Source of the DNA: Deltaproteobacteria bacterium
GTDB lineage: Bacteria; Desulfobacterota; GWC2-55-46; S146-70
Length of the DNA stretch: 9,992 nt
Direction: 5' to 3'
Assembly: GCA_015492395.1 (NCBI GenBank)
Contig: WGFD01000284.1
Span: 1-9,992, forward strand
The position numbers and the translations under genes are program-made. Shown one piece after another: positions 6,977 to 9,992 of this stretch (position 1 is its first letter; each line of letters opens with the position of its first letter). The notes beneath the pieces were generated by a model. That model did not search any database, was not told where the DNA came from, and saw nothing but the letters and a program-made list of their open reading frames with translations.

Positions 6977-8101
6977 TTGATATTGACCGTTGATGATGAT
7001 GCGTCCGTTCTGGAGACGGTCAAAACAGTGCTGGAGAAGGACGGATTCCGGGTCGAGACCTTCGGCGATCCGGAGAAGGCCATGGAGTATCTGGCGGGAG
7101 AGGAGCCGGAGCTGATCATTTCCGATGTCATGATGCCAGGGATGGGGGGGATCGACTTCAAGGAGGCTTACAGCCGGCGCTTTTCCAGCCGTGCAACGCC
7201 GTTTATATTCCTTTCGAGCCTCTCCGATACGGCCAGCATGGTTAAGGGCCTGGAGTGCGGGGTGGACGACTATTTGGTGAAGCCTATTATACCGGACTTT
7301 CTGAGAGCGAAGGTACGCTCCATCCTCGCGCGCAAGACCAGATACAGTATCTCCACCTTCCATGGAGACCTCCAGAAGATGCCGTTTGTTAATATCATAA
7401 AGTTCTGCGAATTGAACGGGATGACCGGGGATCTCGAGATACGGAGCGAGACTATAAATACTACAATCAAGTTCCAGGCCGGGGATATGATAGTCGACGA
7501 TACGGACGATGATTTCGACGAGGTACTCAACAAACTCTTTGACCTGACCAGCGGCACCTTTGCCATATACTCCAAGACCATCGACTACAAGGAGATAGAG
7601 GATTCCACCGCCGAGTTTGTTGAGCAAGCCGATAAACCCCCGGTTTCCGACAAGAAGGCGATGGGGCAGCTCTCCGGGGTCAAGGTTGGCAAAAGGCTCT
7701 TCCAGATACAGACGGAGCATGTCGTATATCCCGAAAACCGTATCGTAACTATCGTTGTCCTCGACGGTAAGATCGTCATGAAGAACTCAAGCCCCCCCCT
7801 GGAGACCGATGATCTTGAAGAAATAGGCAAGATCATAAAGGAGAAACACGCCGGTGTCGAGGCGGAAGTAAAGGGCAAGATCAACTCTCTCACTCAAAAG
7901 GAATCGGAAGATGAAGAGTCGGCGCAGGAAAGATTCAACCGCCTCTTTGAGGAAGGTTTCGACAAGTACCGGGAGAAGGACTATGCAGGGGCGTTGGCTG
8001 TTTGGGAGGAGGCGCAAAAGATAAATCCGGGCAACAATACGCTTGAGATCAACATGAAGATCGTTAGAAAAAAGCTCAAAGAGATGGAAGCCGAACCTTG
8101 A
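6977..8101 (+). CDS. Response regulator: receiver + PATAN + 'QTE' domain + TPR
   Basis: This 374-residue protein starts at TTG. The receiver (about 1-120) is intact: D6-D8, phospho-acceptor D50 in IISDVMMPGMGG, S80 and K102 in YLVKPI. A PATAN/DUF4388-like domain follows (about 128-200, with FHGDLQKMPFVNIIKFCELNGMTG and a G-D-M-I-V strand). A small beta-rich segment (about 229-275) carries GKRLFQIQTEHVV and a later VVLDGKIV strand. I have seen this 'QTE' pattern in TPR-containing proteins of deltaproteobacteria, but I know no name for it. A charged helical stretch (about 277-318) and one TPR-like hairpin (about 322-355, with YREKDYAGALAVWEEAQKINP) end the protein. It is cytoplasmic, with no DNA-binding domain. 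It lies 13 bases after the roadblock gene, so it is probably the last gene of the operon. TPR and PATAN both suggest a protein-contact output. Confidence 0.85.
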   Translation: MILTVDDDASVLETVKTVLEKDGFRVETFGDPEKAMEYLAGEEPELIISDVMMPGMGGIDFKEAYSRRFSSRATPFIFLSSLSDTASMVKGLECGVDDYLVKPIIPDFLRAKVRSILARKTRYSISTFHGDLQKMPFVNIIKFCELNGMTGDLEIRSETINTTIKFQAGDMIVDDTDDDFDEVLNKLFDLTSGTFAIYSKTIDYKEIEDSTAEFVEQADKPPVSDKKAMGQLSGVKVGKRLFQIQTEHVVYPENRIVTIVVLDGKIVMKNSSPPLETDDLEEIGKIIKEKHAGVEAEVKGKINSLTQKESEDEESAQERFNRLFEEGFDKYREKDYAGALAVWEEAQKINPGNNTLEINMKIVRKKLKEMEAEP

Positions 8102-8321
8102 AGATACCCATCGAGCGCCTGTCTGCGCACTGTTTATCTCCACGACTTGCCGCGGGAAGCTGCAACTAAAGAAATCTCAAAACATGCCGAATCTTAAATA
8201 GTGGAGGATCTTGTGGCATAGGCGCGGCTGATATGCTGAAAGTATCAGGGGCGGCAACCTGCGACGGCCAACGGCCAGCCACTGAATCCTTTTGTCGGAA
8301 GCTTCTGCTATGGCGTAAGGT
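8102..8321 (+). other. 220-base spacer with hairpins and a possible promoter
   Basis: No gene lies here. The sequence is structured. CTGATA (8228-8233) pairs perfectly with TATCAG (8243-8248) around a 9-base loop. CAGG (8246-8249) can instead pair with CCTG (8258-8261). GGCC-AAC-GGCC (8266-8276) forms a tight GC hairpin. The first two pairings are mutually exclusive. No T-run follows, so this is not an ordinary terminator for the upstream gene. I compared it by eye with c-di-GMP (GEMM), cobalamin and fluoride riboswitch motifs and could not match it. It most likely holds the promoter and leader of the second kinase gene. Confidence 0.4.
8214..8228 (+). promoter_or_regulatory. Possible sigma-54 (-24/-12) promoter
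   Basis: TGGCATAGGCGCGGC keeps the -24 TGGCA, and the GG...GC pair has the required 10-base separation. The usual TT before the -12 GC is replaced by CG, so the match is incomplete. The downstream gene encodes an NtrB-like kinase, which fits. If real, transcription would start near 8240, inside the hairpin region, about 80 bases before the coding sequence. Confidence 0.25.
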
Positions 8322-9437
8322 ATGGATGTGAACCTCTTGAAAACTTCTCTACACCAACCATCCGCGAATGTCGAAGAGGGTGCATATACCGGTAGAATTC
8401 TTAACTCCCTCAGGACTGGAATAGTAGTGATTGACAGAGGGGGAAGCATCCTCCTCGCGAACCCCCGTGCGGCGGATATACTTCAACGGCCGCAGGGAGA
8501 GCTGGAAGGGGCGCGGATAGATACCGTATTGACCTCGATGGAGACGCTTATCGAGGCCGCTGACACGTCCCCTTGCGGCGAGTCCAGGTACCAGTGCGGT
8601 GTCAGTCTTCCGGGTGGAAGGCATGTAATCATAGGCTTCTCTATCTCTCCGGTGGAGAGGATTGTATGCAGGAAAGGTGGACAGCAATACGTGGTTGTGT
8701 TTCAGGATATTTCCCATTGGGAGAAGTTGCGCGAGGAGCGAAACCGGCTTCTACAACTTGCAACGGTAAACGATGTCCTGCCTTCGATCCTGCATGAATT
8801 GAAAAATCCGCTCGCGGCCATCGCCAGCGCTATTGAGCTGCTGTACGAGGAGATCCCGGAGGGGCGTGTGCAGAGGGATCTGTATACAGTCCTGAGCGAA
8901 ATCCGCCGGATGAAGTTGACCTTTGAAGGTATAGGTTCTATAGGGTGCGAACTGCGTAGCCCGGACTACAACGCCGTGGACAGTGCCGGCCGTGAGGCGT
9001 TTCACATCCTTGAAGCGGAAGCACGGAAGAAGGGGATACGGACGAGATGCGAGGTACGTAATATGCCTCTGCTACCCTTCAACGGGGCGATGGTGCGGGC
9101 GATTATATTCAACCTTGTTATGAATGCCATACATGCCTGCAGTGAGGGGGATGAAGTTGTATTGACCGCCGGCTTGGCGGACCGCGACAGGGTGTTTGAA
9201 ATGGCGGTTGAGGATACCGGTCCCGGGATGGACCCGGATGTTAGGATGAGATGCAAAGAACTATTCTTTACAACCAGGTCGAATGGAAGTGGAATCGGGC
9301 TGGCCTTTTGCAACAGTGCCGTCGAACCGGCCGGTGGTGAACTGCTGGTCGAACCGGGAGAGAGCGGAGGGACGCGCGTTACGGTGCGCGTTCCGATCGT
9401 CCCTTCGGAACGGGGAGTATCTACGGGAGAAAGATAG
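8322..9437 (+). CDS. PAS-domain histidine kinase (NtrB/AtoS-like)
   Basis: This is a 371-residue soluble kinase. The PAS domain (about 22-130) starts LNSLRTGIVVIDRGG and ends VVFQDIS. HisKA (about 145-205) has ILHELKNPLAAI with phospho-acceptor H158. The HATPase (about 220-360) has the N-box NLVMNAIHACSEG (N268), DTGPGM (298-303) and FFTTRSNGSGIGL. HELKNPL and FFTTRS are typical of the NtrB/AtoS/ZraS class, which often works with sigma-54-type regulators. The C-terminal receiver is absent. ATG 8322 has its AAGG site only 1 base upstream, whereas GTG 8328, two codons later, has a 7-base gap; the true start may be 8328. An in-frame stop (8316-8318) rules out an earlier start. A receiver-PATAN gene begins 55 bases downstream and is the probable partner, so the pair likely forms a second two-component system. 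Confidence 0.88.
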   Translation: MDVNLLKTSLHQPSANVEEGAYTGRILNSLRTGIVVIDRGGSILLANPRAADILQRPQGELEGARIDTVLTSMETLIEAADTSPCGESRYQCGVSLPGGRHVIIGFSISPVERIVCRKGGQQYVVVFQDISHWEKLREERNRLLQLATVNDVLPSILHELKNPLAAIASAIELLYEEIPEGRVQRDLYTVLSEIRRMKLTFEGIGSIGCELRSPDYNAVDSAGREAFHILEAEARKKGIRTRCEVRNMPLLPFNGAMVRAIIFNLVMNAIHACSEGDEVVLTAGLADRDRVFEMAVEDTGPGMDPDVRMRCKELFFTTRSNGSGIGLAFCNSAVEPAGGELLVEPGESGGTRVTVRVPIVPSERGVSTGER

Positions 9438-9481
9438 TAGAGATTCTGTCGGTCATGGCCGGCGGCGAGAACAGTTGGGTT

Positions 9482-9486
9482 AGGAA
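9482..9486 (+). promoter_or_regulatory. Shine-Dalgarno of the third receiver gene
   Basis: AGGAA ends 6 bases before ATG 9493, supporting that start. The 55-base gap after the kinase shows no hairpin plus T-run. Confidence 0.5.
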
Positions 9487-9492
9487 CACGGT

Positions 9493-9992
9493 ATGGCGCG
9501 CATTCTCATTATAGAAGATGAAGAGGTGCTCCGCTCTTCTATGGTTAAAGGCATAACCAAACTTCCGGGTGTCGAAGTGGTCGATGCTGGGTCTATAAAC
9601 GACGCCCTGACCTTCATAGACCACTCCATCAATCTTATTATTTCCGATATCGACCTCCCGGACGGCTCCGGTATCGAGATCATCGGCGAACTGGGTAAAC
9701 GTGGGCTTCGTATTCCTGTGATCTTCGCATCAGGTTATCTGCGTGCCTATCGTACGCAGATTCCACCTCATGCGAATGTGGCTGTGCTGGAAAAGCCCTT
9801 CAGCTTTGATGAACTGCGCAGCATCATACAGGAGAAGCTTGGTGACAGCGATGCCGCGGTGGATGCCCCCCCTTTCTCGGTGGCCGACTACCTCCAGCTC
9901 GCGTGCATGGGTCAGCATTCGGTGATTATCGACGTGTCTGAGGGTGGGGAGGGGAACGGACAGATCGTCGTCTCTTCAGGGAAGGTATGGGC
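9493..9992 (+). CDS. Response regulator: receiver + start of a PATAN domain (truncated at window end)
   Basis: An open frame of 166 codons runs off the right edge with no stop. The receiver (about 1-116) has E8-D9-E10 as acidic site, phospho-acceptor D52 in IISDIDLPDGSG, S80 in FASGYL and K101 in LEKPFS. After a short linker, residues from about 127 read PFSVADYLQLACMGQHSV and then GQIVVSSGKV. This is the pattern that opens a DUF4388/PATAN domain, so this appears to be the third receiver-PATAN protein in the window. It lies directly downstream of the PAS kinase and is probably its phosphorylation partner. The remainder of the PATAN domain and any further output domain lie outside the window. 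Confidence 0.8.
   Translation, partial: MARILIIEDEEVLRSSMVKGITKLPGVEVVDAGSINDALTFIDHSINLIISDIDLPDGSGIEIIGELGKRGLRIPVIFASGYLRAYRTQIPPHANVAVLEKPFSFDELRSIIQEKLGDSDAAVDAPPFSVADYLQLACMGQHSVIIDVSEGGEGNGQIVVSSGKVW

Noticed and set aside
6926..7720. Minus-strand open frame of 264 codons opposite the receiver-PATAN-TPR gene
   Set aside because: It is antisense to a gene with intact receiver motifs, and its translation matches no family.
8221..8276. c-di-GMP (GEMM) riboswitch
   Set aside because: A GAAA-type loop and GGCC-rich hairpins are present, but the conserved GEMM core sequences are missing.

Overview
This is a dense signal-transduction locus, entirely on the + strand. It holds nine protein-coding genes: eight complete and one cut off by the right edge. 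The codon style (frequent ATA and AGG, GC in the low-to-mid 50s by eye), the GTG and TTG starts, and the mix of roadblock/LC7, DUF4388 (PATAN), HD-GYP, ParA-like and diiron MBL-fold proteins fit a Desulfobacterota/Myxococcota-type or related environmental bacterium. This placement is inferred from gene content; the window contains no phylogenetic marker.

Layout. 32-400 is a single-domain roadblock/LC7 (MglB-like) protein. 469-1218 is a stand-alone ODP-type (oxygen-binding diiron) MBL-fold protein. 1219-1516 is a ~300-base spacer that opens with a perfect 11-bp inverted repeat and has no convincing gene. 1517-4669 is a 1050-residue kinase with this domain order: degenerate HD(-GYP), canonical HD-GYP, linker, PAS, HisKA, HATPase, pseudo-receiver. 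4676-5581 is a receiver-PATAN response regulator, 7 bases after the kinase. 5610-6413 is a ParA/MinD-family ATPase. 6388-6963 overlaps it by 26 bases and encodes a second roadblock protein with a helical N-terminal peptide and a Pro-rich linker. 6977-8101 (TTG start) is a receiver-PATAN-'QTE'-TPR protein. 8102-8321 is a 220-base spacer with hairpins and a possible sigma-54 element. 8322-9437 is a small NtrB/AtoS-like PAS histidine kinase. 9493-9992 is the start of a third receiver-PATAN protein.

How it may work (inference). The ODP could report oxygen or redox state. The large protein couples a probable cyclic-dinucleotide phosphodiesterase to a histidine kinase, and its most likely partner is the adjacent receiver-PATAN protein. 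The ParA ATPase and its overlapping roadblock partner look like a positioning or polarity module. The second kinase and the third receiver-PATAN protein form another two-component pair. None of the response regulators has a DNA-binding domain in the visible sequence, so output is probably by protein-protein contact (motility, polarity, organelle positioning) rather than direct transcriptional control. No MglA/Ras-like GTPase is visible although two roadblock proteins are present. No mobile element, CRISPR array, tRNA or rRNA was seen.
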